A stretch of DNA of 64,000 nt from CAIPAT01 sp041665605 (GCA_041665605.1 JBAYIO010000016.1:4095-68094); one strand, 5' to 3'. Counted from the stretch's first letter, positions 28,155-37,807 are shown. Made by a program: numbers and translations. The notes: generated by a model from the sequence alone, not told the origin.

Positions 28155-28218
28155 CTCCGCAAACTCCTCTATTCAGATGGAAACCAATATTCCGCCAGGC
28201 GGGAATTAACGGTTTTTT

Positions 28219-29850
28219 TCATGGCTGTTCTGCTGGCGGAGCTGAACTACTGCCTGATTTGGCTGGCATCTTGTCTTTTGAGTCATCATCGGAGACATCA
28301 TCAGACGGCACATAGTCAGGTGCGGTTTTATCCGGAATAAACAGGAAAATACCGGTCTGTTCATAAAACGGCGTCAATATCTGCTTGAAGTGCGGAGATT
28401 TGATGATTTGCAGATAAATGGGGGAGTCTTCTTTCTCAACAACGGCAATATCAACATTTTGTGCTTGCAGTACTTCGAGCGGCGGCAGTTCCTGGCCTTT
28501 TTTCCCGGTTGATTTTGCCCATTCCGCGTTTGCCCAGAATGCATATTGCGGTTTGTCGGATAGAATGACGATTTTTCTTGCAATATCATTCTTGCCGGTT
28601 TCCTGAAGCAGGCTGGATTCTTTTGTCATTATCCATTTGCCGACTTTTGATCTTTCATTTTGTTTCAGGTTGAAAACATTATTTGAGCCGATGCAAACCT
28701 GTGCACTCACCATGATTGTAAACGCGATTAAAGCGGCTTGACGCAAACCTTTTGAACAAAGGAAATCATAGACCGCCAGGCCGGCCGGCACTATAAACGG
28801 CATCAGCAGCATGGTATTGACGTTAAAAAATCTTTCGCTCATCAGAATCACAAAGAATATCAGCGCATTGCAGATGACAAAACTGAACAGTACCCAGTGT
28901 TCCAGGGAAATCTGATTCCTTTTCCTTAAAAGCAGGATGCCGGCGATTGCCAGCGCCAGGTACAGTTCATAACTGCCGCTGCAGAAACATTCCAGCAGTA
29001 CGAGCAGTCTGGAAATAGCCACATGATGTTGTCTCGCGCCCGGTTCCGGCAGGGCAATGGCATCGTCACTTTGAATTACCGGCAAGCTGAAATCCATCAG
29101 TCCGGCGATAACGTCAGATTGTCTTGAATCAATCGCCGGAATACCTGTAAGACTGTGAACCTGATACATGCGCGGTGAAATGACAATTAATAAAAGGACC
29201 AGTACTATCGCCAGTTTCTTCAACAGAGACAGCGTACTGGCTAAAAACGACACTGCGCCTCGGTTGCGGAAGTGCATTATAATGAACCAGCCCAGAAACA
29301 GCGGCAGATAAACAACTCCCTCGGCCCGAACCAGAGCCAGGCCGCCCAGACATAACGCCAGAAACAGCAATTTCACGGCGCTGTTCTTCCGGAAATAGCT
29401 TAACAGCAGCCAGATTGCGGTGATGAGGAAGAAATTTCTGCCGGCGTCAGGCAGCCCGGTGCAACTGAAACGGATAATTTTCGGCGCTGCCACATAAAGC
29501 AGACAGCCCAGCGCCGCATGTTCCGGTTTAAGATATAGTTTGAGTAAATGATACAATGGAAAAATCGCCAGAATATAAAACAGGCTCGAGACGATAATCA
29601 ATGCAGTAAGGGTATTGATTCCGGCTATGCAGAGAATTCCCGCAAGCGAAGGAAGAAGCGGAGGCACATTTTCCGGAAAGGCGTTTTCCCAGTCACCGGC
29701 CCCGAAGGCACCGGCCATTGGCCCGTAAGACCCGGCAATGTCATTGAACACGTCCACACAAAAGAAGATATGAGCGAGAGAAATAAGGAATGCAATGCCT
29801 ACGGAAACCGCCAATATCTTGTTTTGAATCAAGTATTTTTTTATGTCCAT
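28219..29850 (-). CDS. GT-C type glycosyltransferase (GT39/ArnT-like) membrane protein
   Basis: A 543-residue protein with about 12 membrane spans and a soluble C-terminal domain ending in a Pro/Ser/Asp-rich tail. A first extracytoplasmic loop with acidic residues (CVDVFNDIAGSYG, GDWENAFPENVPPLLP) and the segment LALVRAEGVVYLPLFLGW are typical of GT-C glycosyltransferases such as dolichyl-phosphate-mannose transferases and ArnT, which use lipid-linked sugars outside the membrane. The exact donor and acceptor are unknown. GGAG 9 nt upstream supports the start. It lies 64 bp from the upstream end of the CNNM gene. Confidence 0.78.
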   Translation of the reverse strand: MDIKKYLIQNKILAVSVGIAFLISLAHIFFCVDVFNDIAGSYGPMAGAFGAGDWENAFPENVPPLLPSLAGILCIAGINTLTALIIVSSLFYILAIFPLYHLLKLYLKPEHAALGCLLYVAAPKIIRFSCTGLPDAGRNFFLITAIWLLLSYFRKNSAVKLLFLALCLGGLALVRAEGVVYLPLFLGWFIIMHFRNRGAVSFLASTLSLLKKLAIVLVLLLIVISPRMYQVHSLTGIPAIDSRQSDVIAGLMDFSLPVIQSDDAIALPEPGARQHHVAISRLLVLLECFCSGSYELYLALAIAGILLLRKRNQISLEHWVLFSFVICNALIFFVILMSERFFNVNTMLLMPFIVPAGLAVYDFLCSKGLRQAALIAFTIMVSAQVCIGSNNVFNLKQNERSKVGKWIMTKESSLLQETGKNDIARKIVILSDKPQYAFWANAEWAKSTGKKGQELPPLEVLQAQNVDIAVVEKEDSPIYLQIIKSPHFKQILTPFYEQTGIFLFIPDKTAPDYVPSDDVSDDDSKDKMPAKSGSSSAPPAEQP

Positions 29851-30021
29851 CTTTCAGGCTCTCCATAAATGTTTAAAATAATATAGTATAATCTAACCTT
29901 AAAATTCTCTATTGCAATCTGAATCACCGCGCAGGTTTTTCAAAAACGGCATTTGAATTTTCCTTTAATTCATCTAGACTTATTTATGCTAATAATTTTA
30001 TAATTAAAAAACGGGCGCAAA

Positions 30022-31161
30022 ATGGAATTCATAATAAAAGATATTGAAGACAATGAACACGGCCCTGTTGACCAGGACACGCTGAAGAAATGGATTGACG
30101 AGGACCGGGTTACTGGCGATACTCCGATAAGAAATTCTCTGCTGAGCAAGTGGAAGACTGTTGCGGAACTGGATTTTGTGGAGGAAAATCTCAACCAGCA
30201 GAGGACGCGCCTTGAAGAAACAACAAGCCAGGCGGCAAAAACTCTTGGTTCGGTGAGTTCGATAAAATCAATTTTTAAGAAAGAGAAGAGGGAAAAGACT
30301 TCTTTCGCCTACCAGCATGCACCGGAGAATGCAATCGCGTCATCGCGCATCTGGGCGTTTGTTTTTGACATGGGATTCCTGACGGTTGTTTTGTTTCTGC
30401 CGCTTTTTGCCATTGCCAGTTTTTATGCCTATTCAGAGGCCGGCGATAAAACGGATAATTCCGTGTCGATTTTACCTCAGCAGTATGTCTTGGCTCCGCC
30501 GGAGGAAAAAGAAACTCCTGTTACTGAAGCGGTTCCTCAAGCGAAGAATGTTTCAGCTCCGCCGACAGCCGCGCCGCCTAAAGTCAAAACTATTGTAGTA
30601 TCTCCAACCGCTGATAAGAAACAGATTGCCGAGGTAGTGGAAAATGCTCCGGCTCCTGCGGCAGAAAAACCAGCCGAGGCGGAAGTCGTGAAACCGGTAA
30701 AAAAGAAACCGGTCCTCGATAATTTGAAAGCGGAGTCTCCGCCATGCACCAGGGCTTGTGAATCAGCCGGCTACATTCAAGGAGCGCTCTGGGTGGATAT
30801 CAAGGGCGGTAAAACGTACATTTGCCTGAGCGGTGCGGAAAACGAGGCGCGCTGGATTCAGACTGTAACGCTCAAAAAGATTTACACTATTACCGCGGTG
30901 ATGGCTCTTTGTATTGCCATGATTTATTACGGTGTGACGATGGGATATTTCGCCCAGACTTTCGGTATGTGGTTCTGGGGGATCTTTATTACTAAAAACG
31001 ATATCAGTGAAGTCTATTTATATCGTGCTTTCCTGTTTACCGTCATGATGATGATACTTGGTGTCATTTCTCCGGTTTTTGTTTATATTTTCGGTCGCGC
31101 CCCGCATGACTTGCTTTGCGGCGTGAGAGTTATCAATGTAGTCGGAAAAACTCAGATTTAA
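30022..31161 (+). CDS. GYF_2 and split RDD membrane protein
   Basis: A 379-residue protein. Residues 1-60 form a GYF_2-type domain (GPVDQDTLKKWIDEDRVTGDTPIRN ... WKTVAEL). Residues about 105-140 begin an RDD domain (ASSRIWAFVFDMGFLTVV); after about 150 residues of Pro/Lys/Ala-rich linker plus a small Cys-containing module, the RDD domain resumes and ends with APHDLLCGVRVINVVG. The inserted part therefore sits between two halves of a membrane domain, most likely outside the membrane. It is divergent from the glycosyltransferase. Function unknown. Confidence 0.72.
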   Translation: MEFIIKDIEDNEHGPVDQDTLKKWIDEDRVTGDTPIRNSLLSKWKTVAELDFVEENLNQQRTRLEETTSQAAKTLGSVSSIKSIFKKEKREKTSFAYQHAPENAIASSRIWAFVFDMGFLTVVLFLPLFAIASFYAYSEAGDKTDNSVSILPQQYVLAPPEEKETPVTEAVPQAKNVSAPPTAAPPKVKTIVVSPTADKKQIAEVVENAPAPAAEKPAEAEVVKPVKKKPVLDNLKAESPPCTRACESAGYIQGALWVDIKGGKTYICLSGAENEARWIQTVTLKKIYTITAVMALCIAMIYYGVTMGYFAQTFGMWFWGIFITKNDISEVYLYRAFLFTVMMMILGVISPVFVYIFGRAPHDLLCGVRVINVVGKTQI

Positions 31162-31217
31162 CGCTTAATAACAGGCGGCCGAACTATGCTCTGGCGGCCG
31201 CCATTATGAGGCCGGGC

Positions 31218-32036
31218 ATGGAATATACCGTAAGGATGATTGGCGGAAAAGCCGTTTACATCGTCGAAGAACATCATCAGGTACTGATCCCGTGGGGAAT
31301 CGAACGGCGGAAGGCGGCACAGTCACCTGCATTGATAACTTTTGATTATCACACCGATACTCGTCCGGCGTTTCTTCACTATGCTTTTTCGGCTTCCGGG
31401 CAGGATGAGCGGAAAGCTGCGATAATGCGCCGCGAAATGAGTTCCGCCGCCGCGTATGACGATCTTGCTGCGGCGGTAAAGAAATTAAGCAACGATGAGC
31501 ATATTGATTACGCCATGCAGGCAGGAATCATAAAAGCCGCGTTTGCCTTTTCGTTTGAAGGCAATACCACCTGGTCGGTACAGGAGAAGCAATACTGGGA
31601 GGATGAAAGTCCGCAGGGCGCAATGAGGCGCATGAAAGCTCCGCCGCCGTTGCCGCCATATACTTATGAAGAACCTGAAAGCATGATTTTCGTTATCCAT
31701 ACCGGCGGTTCCGGGATCAAAAGTGCGAACCGCATCCTGGAGTCTGAATTTCTGACGGACAAGTTTGCCGCGGCTGCGCCGATGGCGGCATGTGCGGGGA
31801 TTAATGAGTTGCCGGAATATCCCTATATTCTGGATATTGATCTGGATTATTTTACGACAAAAAAATCAATCTGCCCGGATGATGCCTCATTTTTCCATAT
31901 GCTGATAAAAAAGGCGCAGTTCGTCAGTATCGCGAAAGAACCGGATTTTGTGATGCGGCATCGCATCGAAAATGACTTGGATTCCGATTATCTTCTGAAG
32001 CAGTTAATGCAGCATATTGAGCAGGCTATGAGTTGA
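31218..32036 (+). CDS. UPF0489 family protein
   Basis: A 272-residue protein. VYIVEEHHQVLIPW near the start, LITFDYHTDTRPAF, and the late YILDIDLDYF are the conserved blocks of UPF0489 proteins, whose fold is related to arginase/agmatinase metal hydrolases; the His/Asp residues suggest a metal site. Biochemical role is unknown. GAGG 6 nt upstream picks the ATG at 31218; the frame is open further upstream but that part overlaps the RDD gene. It converges on the CrtI-like gene with an 11-bp overlap. Confidence 0.85.
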   Translation: MEYTVRMIGGKAVYIVEEHHQVLIPWGIERRKAAQSPALITFDYHTDTRPAFLHYAFSASGQDERKAAIMRREMSSAAAYDDLAAAVKKLSNDEHIDYAMQAGIIKAAFAFSFEGNTTWSVQEKQYWEDESPQGAMRRMKAPPPLPPYTYEEPESMIFVIHTGGSGIKSANRILESEFLTDKFAAAAPMAACAGINELPEYPYILDIDLDYFTTKKSICPDDASFFHMLIKKAQFVSIAKEPDFVMRHRIENDLDSDYLLKQLMQHIEQAMS

Positions 32037-33432
32037 GGTATTTGTCAATGTTGTGTGCCGTGATCACTCCGTAGTTGGCCGCTCCGAGCCAGCCGGACAT
32101 GATGATGCCGACCGATCCGGCATGGAACGCGCCGCCGATTTCCTCAGACAATTTCATGCTGACTTCAAGCCCTTCAAATTTGGTGCCGAATGATGAACCG
32201 CCGCCATGCAGCGTGTAACGCTGGAAAGTACGCGGAGTCGCGGCTTCGGTATAATCAATTTTTCCCCTGACGCCGGGAATATACTTGTCCAGAGAATCAA
32301 GCGTGGTTTCGATGAGTTTCTGCTTCTCCCGCAGATATTCCTCTTCCGGCATATCCGCCCAGTCTTCAAATCGTGCATTCATGGAAGCCACTACAGTATA
32401 ATCGTTGCTGCCGGGCCGTATTTCGGGATAATAAACCGAGTATGTGCGGCTGGTAACATCCTTGCTGATCAGTTTTTCCGGCGAGAAGTCAGGGCAGGTG
32501 GAGGTAAAAAGCAGATCGCCGATGAAATCAATTTTTTCGCCCGGTTTCAGGCCGATGTAAACCTGGCAACTGCTGGTGTTCAATCTGACTTTGCGGACTT
32601 TGTCCAGATAATTTTGAGAGAAGTTACTGTCGCCGATATATTCATGGATAGTGTTTAAAATATTGCCGTTGGACAATACGGCGCGGCATTTGATTTCCCT
32701 GCCGTTTATCACCGCGCCGCAGACTTTGCCGTCTTTCAGGTTGATTTTTTCCAGTTTGGCGCGATTTATGAGGTGGGCGCCGTTTTTCTCCAGTTCATCC
32801 GCCATCATTTGCAGCATCAGATCGGTGCCGCCGGTAAAAGTATAAACGCCCTGGCTCATAAAATTGCTGAAGACGATGCCGTAAGTGATCGCCGGCTCGT
32901 CCAGCGTGGAGCCGTTGGCGTAAGTTATCGGCTCCATCAGCAGCCGGACGACATCATTTCTGCCGGGGAAGTATTTTTCGAACAGTTCGCGGTTGGTCAT
33001 ATTATTTTCGTCATAGAAATTCATGCCGGCAAGTTCCTTGTAGAAAGCCTGCACGGTTTCCAGTTTCAAGCCGAAGACGCTGACCAGTTTCCGGGTGAAA
33101 TCGGATTCGGTGAAATCGGTTTCCAGACTGAATTGCGGGTTGTCGAAACGGATGCTTTTTACCGGCGCGATGCGTTCCGCCATTTCTTTTGACCAGTATT
33201 TCCGGAGCGTCTTCTTCATGCCGACGGGAAAGCCATGCAGCGCCACGTCAAAAATATGCTGCTTGCGGCGGAAATAAGTGGCCAGGCCGCCGAGTTGAAA
33301 ATGCTGTTCCGCCAGCAGAACTTTATAGCCGTTCCGCGCCAGAATATTGGCTCCGGTCAGGCCGCCAAGGCCGCCTCCGGCGACAATAATATCATAACTG
33401 TCCGCGATTTCATTGATGCGTTTTATAGCCAC
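32026..33432 (-). CDS. CrtI-like FAD-dependent oxidoreductase
   Basis: A 468-residue flavoprotein with an N-terminal Rossmann FAD motif (IIVAGGGLGGLTGANILARNGYK, residues about 15-37) followed by LLAEQHFQLGGLATYF, and a C-terminal GSVGIIMSGWLGAANYGVITA. It belongs to the phytoene desaturase/retinol saturase superfamily. No other carotenoid gene lies nearby, so the substrate is unknown. The only reasonable start is GTG at 33432, with a G-rich ribosome site just upstream. Confidence 0.85.
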   Translation of the reverse strand: MAIKRINEIADSYDIIVAGGGLGGLTGANILARNGYKVLLAEQHFQLGGLATYFRRKQHIFDVALHGFPVGMKKTLRKYWSKEMAERIAPVKSIRFDNPQFSLETDFTESDFTRKLVSVFGLKLETVQAFYKELAGMNFYDENNMTNRELFEKYFPGRNDVVRLLMEPITYANGSTLDEPAITYGIVFSNFMSQGVYTFTGGTDLMLQMMADELEKNGAHLINRAKLEKINLKDGKVCGAVINGREIKCRAVLSNGNILNTIHEYIGDSNFSQNYLDKVRKVRLNTSSCQVYIGLKPGEKIDFIGDLLFTSTCPDFSPEKLISKDVTSRTYSVYYPEIRPGSNDYTVVASMNARFEDWADMPEEEYLREKQKLIETTLDSLDKYIPGVRGKIDYTEAATPRTFQRYTLHGGGSSFGTKFEGLEVSMKLSEEIGGAFHAGSVGIIMSGWLGAANYGVITAHNIDKYLNS

Positions 33433-33595
33433 ACTGCCCCCGTAAAACCATTAAAACAATATAAATATCCTGTTAATATAGCATATTTTCTGCAAATCTC
33501 TATACTGGATTTCTTCACATTTTAATTTTTGCGGTTATATTATTCAAAATACGTTTGTTTATAAGGCATTGGGAAAAGTGCAAACAGGAATGGCA

Positions 33596-34387
33596 ATGGA
33601 ACTTTTTGATACACATTTTCATTTTTACGGCGATGTTTCGCCGGAGGAATATTTTAACAGCGTGAAAACGCCGGAACTGGCCTGGCTGCTGGCTGCCGGC
33701 GCGAGTTTTGAAGAATCAAAAAAAGCACAGTTGTTTGCGGAACATATCGAATGTGCCTGGTTTGCTGCGGGGGTGCATCCGCACAGCGCATCCGGATATG
33801 CCGACGATATTGGCATGTTCGAAGAATTCAGAGGTCAGCCGAAACTGGCGGCAGTTGGAGAACTTGGCCTTGATTTTTATTATGAGAATTCGGAAAAGAA
33901 AATTCAATATGCCGTCTTTGAGAGATTTCTGGCGCTTGCGCTGGACTGGAAGCTGCCGGCGATAGTTCACTGCCGGGACAAGGATGACAAGTTCGACGCC
34001 TATGCGGAATGTTATACGCTGCTCAAAGACTTTTCGACTTCCGGCGGCCGGTTTGTCGTTCATTGTTTTGCCGGAACTCCCGCCTGGGCTGAGAAGTTTC
34101 TGGAACTGGGGGCTTTTATCGGCATTACCGGGATTGTGACATTTCCGAAGGCGGTGAATATTCAGGAAAATATTCGCGTAATCCCGGATGACCGGCTGCT
34201 TATTGAGACCGATTCTCCATATCTGGCGCCGGTGCCCTACAGGGGCAAAACCAACAATCCCGGATATTTAATCAAGGTTGCCGAAAAGCTTGCTTTGCTG
34301 CGGGGATGTCCGGTTGAAGACATCGCAGATATTACAACCGCTAATGCTTTTAATTTCTTTAACATAACAGAGAGGGCCGAAAAATGA
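33596..34387 (+). CDS. tatD: TatD family metal-dependent hydrolase (DNase-like)
   Basis: A 263-residue TIM-barrel hydrolase. The metal motif HFH is at residues 7-9 (DTHFHFYG); later come GELGLDFYYE, IVHCRDKD, VVHCFAGTP and the C-terminal LLIETDSPYLAPVPYRGKTN, all TatD signatures. Members are Mg2+-dependent 3'-5' exonucleases or D-aminoacyl-tRNA-like hydrolases. ATG 33596 is chosen since AGGA lies 6 nt upstream; ATG 33590 is too close to it. The stop overlaps nudC by 4 bp. Confidence 0.92.
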   Translation: MELFDTHFHFYGDVSPEEYFNSVKTPELAWLLAAGASFEESKKAQLFAEHIECAWFAAGVHPHSASGYADDIGMFEEFRGQPKLAAVGELGLDFYYENSEKKIQYAVFERFLALALDWKLPAIVHCRDKDDKFDAYAECYTLLKDFSTSGGRFVVHCFAGTPAWAEKFLELGAFIGITGIVTFPKAVNIQENIRVIPDDRLLIETDSPYLAPVPYRGKTNNPGYLIKVAEKLALLRGCPVEDIADITTANAFNFFNITERAEK

Positions 34388-35220
34388 AATTCACAGTAGC
34401 AAAAGTATCAGAGTGCACTGCTTCCTGTCCTGAAGACGCAATTGTTCTGCTTTTCAAAAAAAGACGTATTTACCTGCGCTCAAGCGAACCGGTTAAGTTC
34501 CTTTCCGGACTTGAAGTGAGCGGGCTGTCCGGGCTTGAATATATGAGCATGGGGAAATTAGACGACCGGCAGTGTTTCGGCGTGATGATCAACGATGATT
34601 TGAAAGTCCCGGAAAACTTCTGTGATATGGAGTTCAGAGACGCCATCAAGCTGTTTGACCAGGGCAGTTTCGCGGCTGCGTCCCGGGCGGCGCAATTGCT
34701 GGCCTGGAAGAACACCCATAAATTTTGCAATAACTGCGGCACTGCGACAAAGCAGAGCCCGGTGGAAACCGCACTGGTTTGCATTAAATGCGGGGCCGCC
34801 CATTATCCCAAAATATGTCCTGCCGTCATTGTTTCCATCCTGCATGAGGATAAAATACTGCTGGCCCACAACAGAAATTTCCGTCCGGGGCTGTTCAGTA
34901 CCATTGCCGGATTCGTGGAGGCCGGAGAGTCCCTGGAAGATTGTGTCCGCCGGGAAGTGCTTGAAGAAGTAGGCGTGAATGTGCGCGATATCAAGTATTT
35001 TGACAGCCAGTCATGGCCTTTCCCGAATTCCCTGATGCTGGGCTTTACGGCTGAACATGAATCGGGTGAAATCCGTCCTGACGGCACTGAGATTACTGAG
35101 GCGGACTGGTTTACCGCTGATACTCTCCCGGAAATACCGGCGCCGGGAAGCATTTCCCGGTCATTGATTGATGACTTTGTAAACAGGAATAAAAGCAAAG
35201 CTAAACCGGCGTCAAAATAA
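34384..35220 (+). CDS. nudC: NADH pyrophosphatase (zinc-ribbon Nudix hydrolase)
   Basis: A 278-residue Nudix enzyme that hydrolyses NADH/NAD+ or removes NAD caps from RNA. A zinc ribbon uses C115, C118, C133 and C136, followed by the Nudix box at about 176-198 (G-FVEAGESLEDC-VRREVLEEVGV). The NudC-specific SQPWPFPxS motif appears as SQSWPFPNS at 208-216, with Ser replacing Pro at the third position. Starts inside the tatD stop (ATGA), so the two are co-translated. Confidence 0.92.
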   Translation: MKFTVAKVSECTASCPEDAIVLLFKKRRIYLRSSEPVKFLSGLEVSGLSGLEYMSMGKLDDRQCFGVMINDDLKVPENFCDMEFRDAIKLFDQGSFAAASRAAQLLAWKNTHKFCNNCGTATKQSPVETALVCIKCGAAHYPKICPAVIVSILHEDKILLAHNRNFRPGLFSTIAGFVEAGESLEDCVRREVLEEVGVNVRDIKYFDSQSWPFPNSLMLGFTAEHESGEIRPDGTEITEADWFTADTLPEIPAPGSISRSLIDDFVNRNKSKAKPASK

Positions 35221-35338
35221 CCGCCGCTGCCATCCATATGTAATGAAGGCGCGTGGTATTCCATTGGTATTCCATGTAGAAAAATATGCATCCTGGAGTT
35301 ATAATAAACTCTGAGGATTATTTTTTACGGAGGAAAAT

Positions 35339-35803
35339 ATGCGCGCAGCCCTCAATATGCTTGTCATCATGGTGATCGGAATAACGATTCTTGGATGCAT
35401 GTTTAAAAGCTATCGCATGCTCGGTATGCTGGAAAACGCTTCCAAGTATGCCAGACAGCAGCAGGATGAGAAATCCCGTTTCCAGCAATTCAGCCAGGCG
35501 CGGCAGGTGCGTGAAAATGTTAAAATCGCACCACGGCAGACTTCCGGCCTGAAAATGAATTTACATCCTTTCGGTCCGCGTCTGGAGATCCGGCGGCTGG
35601 AGCACCCTTTCGGTCCGCCGCTTAATTTGAGACTGCCGCCGGCGTCGCGCACTGCGAACTATGCAGTCAACCAGCCGCCGGTAAATGGCAGTCAGGCACA
35701 ACCGGCCGGCAATCAGAACAGTCAGCCGGATTCCGCCGCAGGCAGTATAGTGAAGGGGTGGAGCGGTTATGTGGCCACTATCGAGAGTTTTGAAAAGGAT
35801 TAG
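35339..35803 (+). CDS. Small membrane-anchored protein, member A of a related pair
   Basis: A 154-residue protein: one N-terminal membrane span (about residues 5-25), a helical charged segment (NASKYARQQQDEKSRFQQFSQA), two HPFGP motifs (residues about 76-95), a Pro/Asn/Gln-rich linker, and a conserved C-terminus IVKGWSGYVATIESFEKD. GGAGG lies 5 nt before the ATG. I recognise no family. Its C-terminus and HPFG motif recur in the next gene, so they are probably diverged duplicates. Two GGTATTCCAT copies lie 11 bp apart upstream (35255 and 35266). Confidence 0.68.
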   Translation: MRAALNMLVIMVIGITILGCMFKSYRMLGMLENASKYARQQQDEKSRFQQFSQARQVRENVKIAPRQTSGLKMNLHPFGPRLEIRRLEHPFGPPLNLRLPPASRTANYAVNQPPVNGSQAQPAGNQNSQPDSAAGSIVKGWSGYVATIESFEKD

Positions 35804-35890
35804 TTGTTTACCGCATTTTATGATAATTTGTTTTTTGAGGAATGATTGCTATAATATATTATTAAATATTATATAAGACGGAGCGGGGAA

Positions 35891-36433
35891 ATGCATTTTA
35901 TAGTTGCTTTGTTCGTGATAATCGGGTTGATCGGGGGAGTGATGCTTTTTCTGGATGAAGACCACAACCTGTTCGGGTTGAGTGAGTCTTCAAATATTGT
36001 CAAAAAATTCAAGCAGGAAGAAGAAGCCTTTGCCGAGTTCTGCAAAGGGCAGCAGGAACGCGACGAGGCGAAAAAAGTTTATCCGGTTCAGGCCGCAGCC
36101 GGTGAAGTCCAGAGTAATAATGCCGCAGTCCCGGCTCAAAATACAACTAATGCAGCTCATAATCCGGCACCGCCTGCTTCATTTGACCATCCCTTCGGCA
36201 ATACGGCCTCCGGGGTGTCATTCAATCAAAATGCTTTCGGCAATGATGATTTTCATCACCTTGGCGATGTCCATACTTCCACGCCGGCGGCTCAGGCTCC
36301 GGCCGGACCGGTGGCGCAGACCCCGGCTTCCGACGGCAATATGAGCCAGGCGCAGAAGATGAAATCTTCTTCAAACCCCATTATCAAAACCTGGGCCGGA
36401 TATGTTTCCCAGATCGAAGATGCGGAAAAATAA
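35891..36433 (+). CDS. Small membrane-anchored protein, member B of a related pair
   Basis: A 180-residue protein with the same plan as its neighbour: N-terminal membrane span (about residues 3-21), charged helical stretch (KKFKQEEEAFAEFCKGQQER), HPFG in the middle, low-complexity Pro/Ala linker, and C-terminus IIKTWAGYVSQIEDAEK that aligns with IVKGWSGYVATIESFEK. Ribosome site GGAG is 7 nt upstream. It ends 3 bp from the convergent argH stop. Function unknown; the shared WxGYVxxIExxEK end may be a docking motif. Confidence 0.68.
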   Translation: MHFIVALFVIIGLIGGVMLFLDEDHNLFGLSESSNIVKKFKQEEEAFAEFCKGQQERDEAKKVYPVQAAAGEVQSNNAAVPAQNTTNAAHNPAPPASFDHPFGNTASGVSFNQNAFGNDDFHHLGDVHTSTPAAQAPAGPVAQTPASDGNMSQAQKMKSSSNPIIKTWAGYVSQIEDAEK

Positions 36434-36436
36434 CAA

Positions 36437-37807
36437 TTATTCCAGCCGTTTTATCCACAGGTCAATATTGGCGCGGACGGTTTTAAAACCGGTGCCGCCG
36501 GGCACTTCCCGCTTCGCGACGCTGCTTTCAGGGGCGAACAAATCCAGAAAACCAGGCGTGGCTTCCGGAATGGAGACGCGCATTTCCTCCAGCGAAACTT
36601 CATTCAGCGCTTTGCCGTTTTCCCGGCACCATTTGACGAATGCGCCGACACGGTGATGGGCGTTTCTGAACGGCACCCCGAGCTCGACGAGCTTTTCGGC
36701 CAGGTCGGTTGCCATCAATGCCGGATCGGAAGCCGCTTTCAGCATATTCTCCGCTTTCAGCGACAGCGTGGCGATCATCGGCGGATAAACGCGGAGTATC
36801 TTTTTCACGGTGTCGATGGCGTCAAAAATCTGCTCCTTGTCCTCCTGGAGGTCGCGGTTGTAGGTCAGCGGCAGCCCTTTGCACAATGTCAGCAGCGCCA
36901 TCAGCGCGCCGTAAACCCGTGCGGTTTTGCCGCGTGAAAGTTCGGCAATGTCGGGATTTTTCTTCTGCGGCATCAGGCTGGAGCCGGTGCAGAAGGCATC
37001 GGCCAGCTCAATAAAGTTGTATTCCTGTGAACACCAGAGGATTATATCTTCGGACAGCCTGGATATGTGCATGGCGAAGATGGACAGGGCGCTCAGCAGT
37101 TCAATCGCGAAATCACGGTCGGCGACGGCGTCCATGCTGTTGGCGGTGATCGCGTCGAATCCGAGTTTCTCCCGGACAAATTCACGGTTGATCGGCAGGG
37201 TGGTGCCGGCCAGCGCGCCGGAGCCCAGCGGCATTACATTGATGCGCTTGCGGCAGTCGCTCAGCCGCCCGATGTCGCGCTGCAGCATTTCCACATACGC
37301 CAGCATGTGATGGGCGAACAATACCGGCTGGGCGTGCTGGAGATGGGTGAACCCCGGCATGATGACTCTATCGTTGGCGTCGGCCTGTCCGGCCAATGCC
37401 CGCTGCATGTCCCTGATCATGGCGGAGATTTGGGTAATTTCCTCTCTGAGATAAAGTCTGATGTCCAGCGCCACCTGGTCGTTTCTGCTCCTGGCGGTAT
37501 GAACCCGGGCACCTTCATTGCCCAGTTTTTCAATCAGCGCGTTCTCGATGTGCATGTGAATATCTTCAAGTTCGGAGGTGAACTTGAAATCGCCGCTCTC
37601 AATCCTCTTTTCGATTGCACTGAGCTCCAGCGCAATTTTTTCGGCGGTTTCAGCAGGAATAATCCCGGCGGCGGCCAGCATCGCGGAGTGAGCTTTGCTG
37701 CCGATGATATCGAATTTGTAAAGTCTTTTATCAAAGGAAACCGATTCGGAGAACTCGGTGAGTTCGCTGTCGGTTGCGGTACTGAAACGCCCACCCCATA
37801 GTGCCAT
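36437..37807 (-). CDS. argH: Argininosuccinate lyase
   Basis: A 456-residue member of the fumarase/aspartase superfamily that splits argininosuccinate into arginine and fumarate. MALWGGRFS at the start, DIHMHIENAL and HTARSRNDQVALDIRLY in the first third, and the GSSLMPQKKNPD signature near residue 275-286 are all present; length fits. AGAGG 8 nt upstream supports the start. No other arg gene is nearby. Confidence 0.97.
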   Translation of the reverse strand: MALWGGRFSTATDSELTEFSESVSFDKRLYKFDIIGSKAHSAMLAAAGIIPAETAEKIALELSAIEKRIESGDFKFTSELEDIHMHIENALIEKLGNEGARVHTARSRNDQVALDIRLYLREEITQISAMIRDMQRALAGQADANDRVIMPGFTHLQHAQPVLFAHHMLAYVEMLQRDIGRLSDCRKRINVMPLGSGALAGTTLPINREFVREKLGFDAITANSMDAVADRDFAIELLSALSIFAMHISRLSEDIILWCSQEYNFIELADAFCTGSSLMPQKKNPDIAELSRGKTARVYGALMALLTLCKGLPLTYNRDLQEDKEQIFDAIDTVKKILRVYPPMIATLSLKAENMLKAASDPALMATDLAEKLVELGVPFRNAHHRVGAFVKWCRENGKALNEVSLEEMRVSIPEATPGFLDLFAPESSVAKREVPGGTGFKTVRANIDLWIKRLE

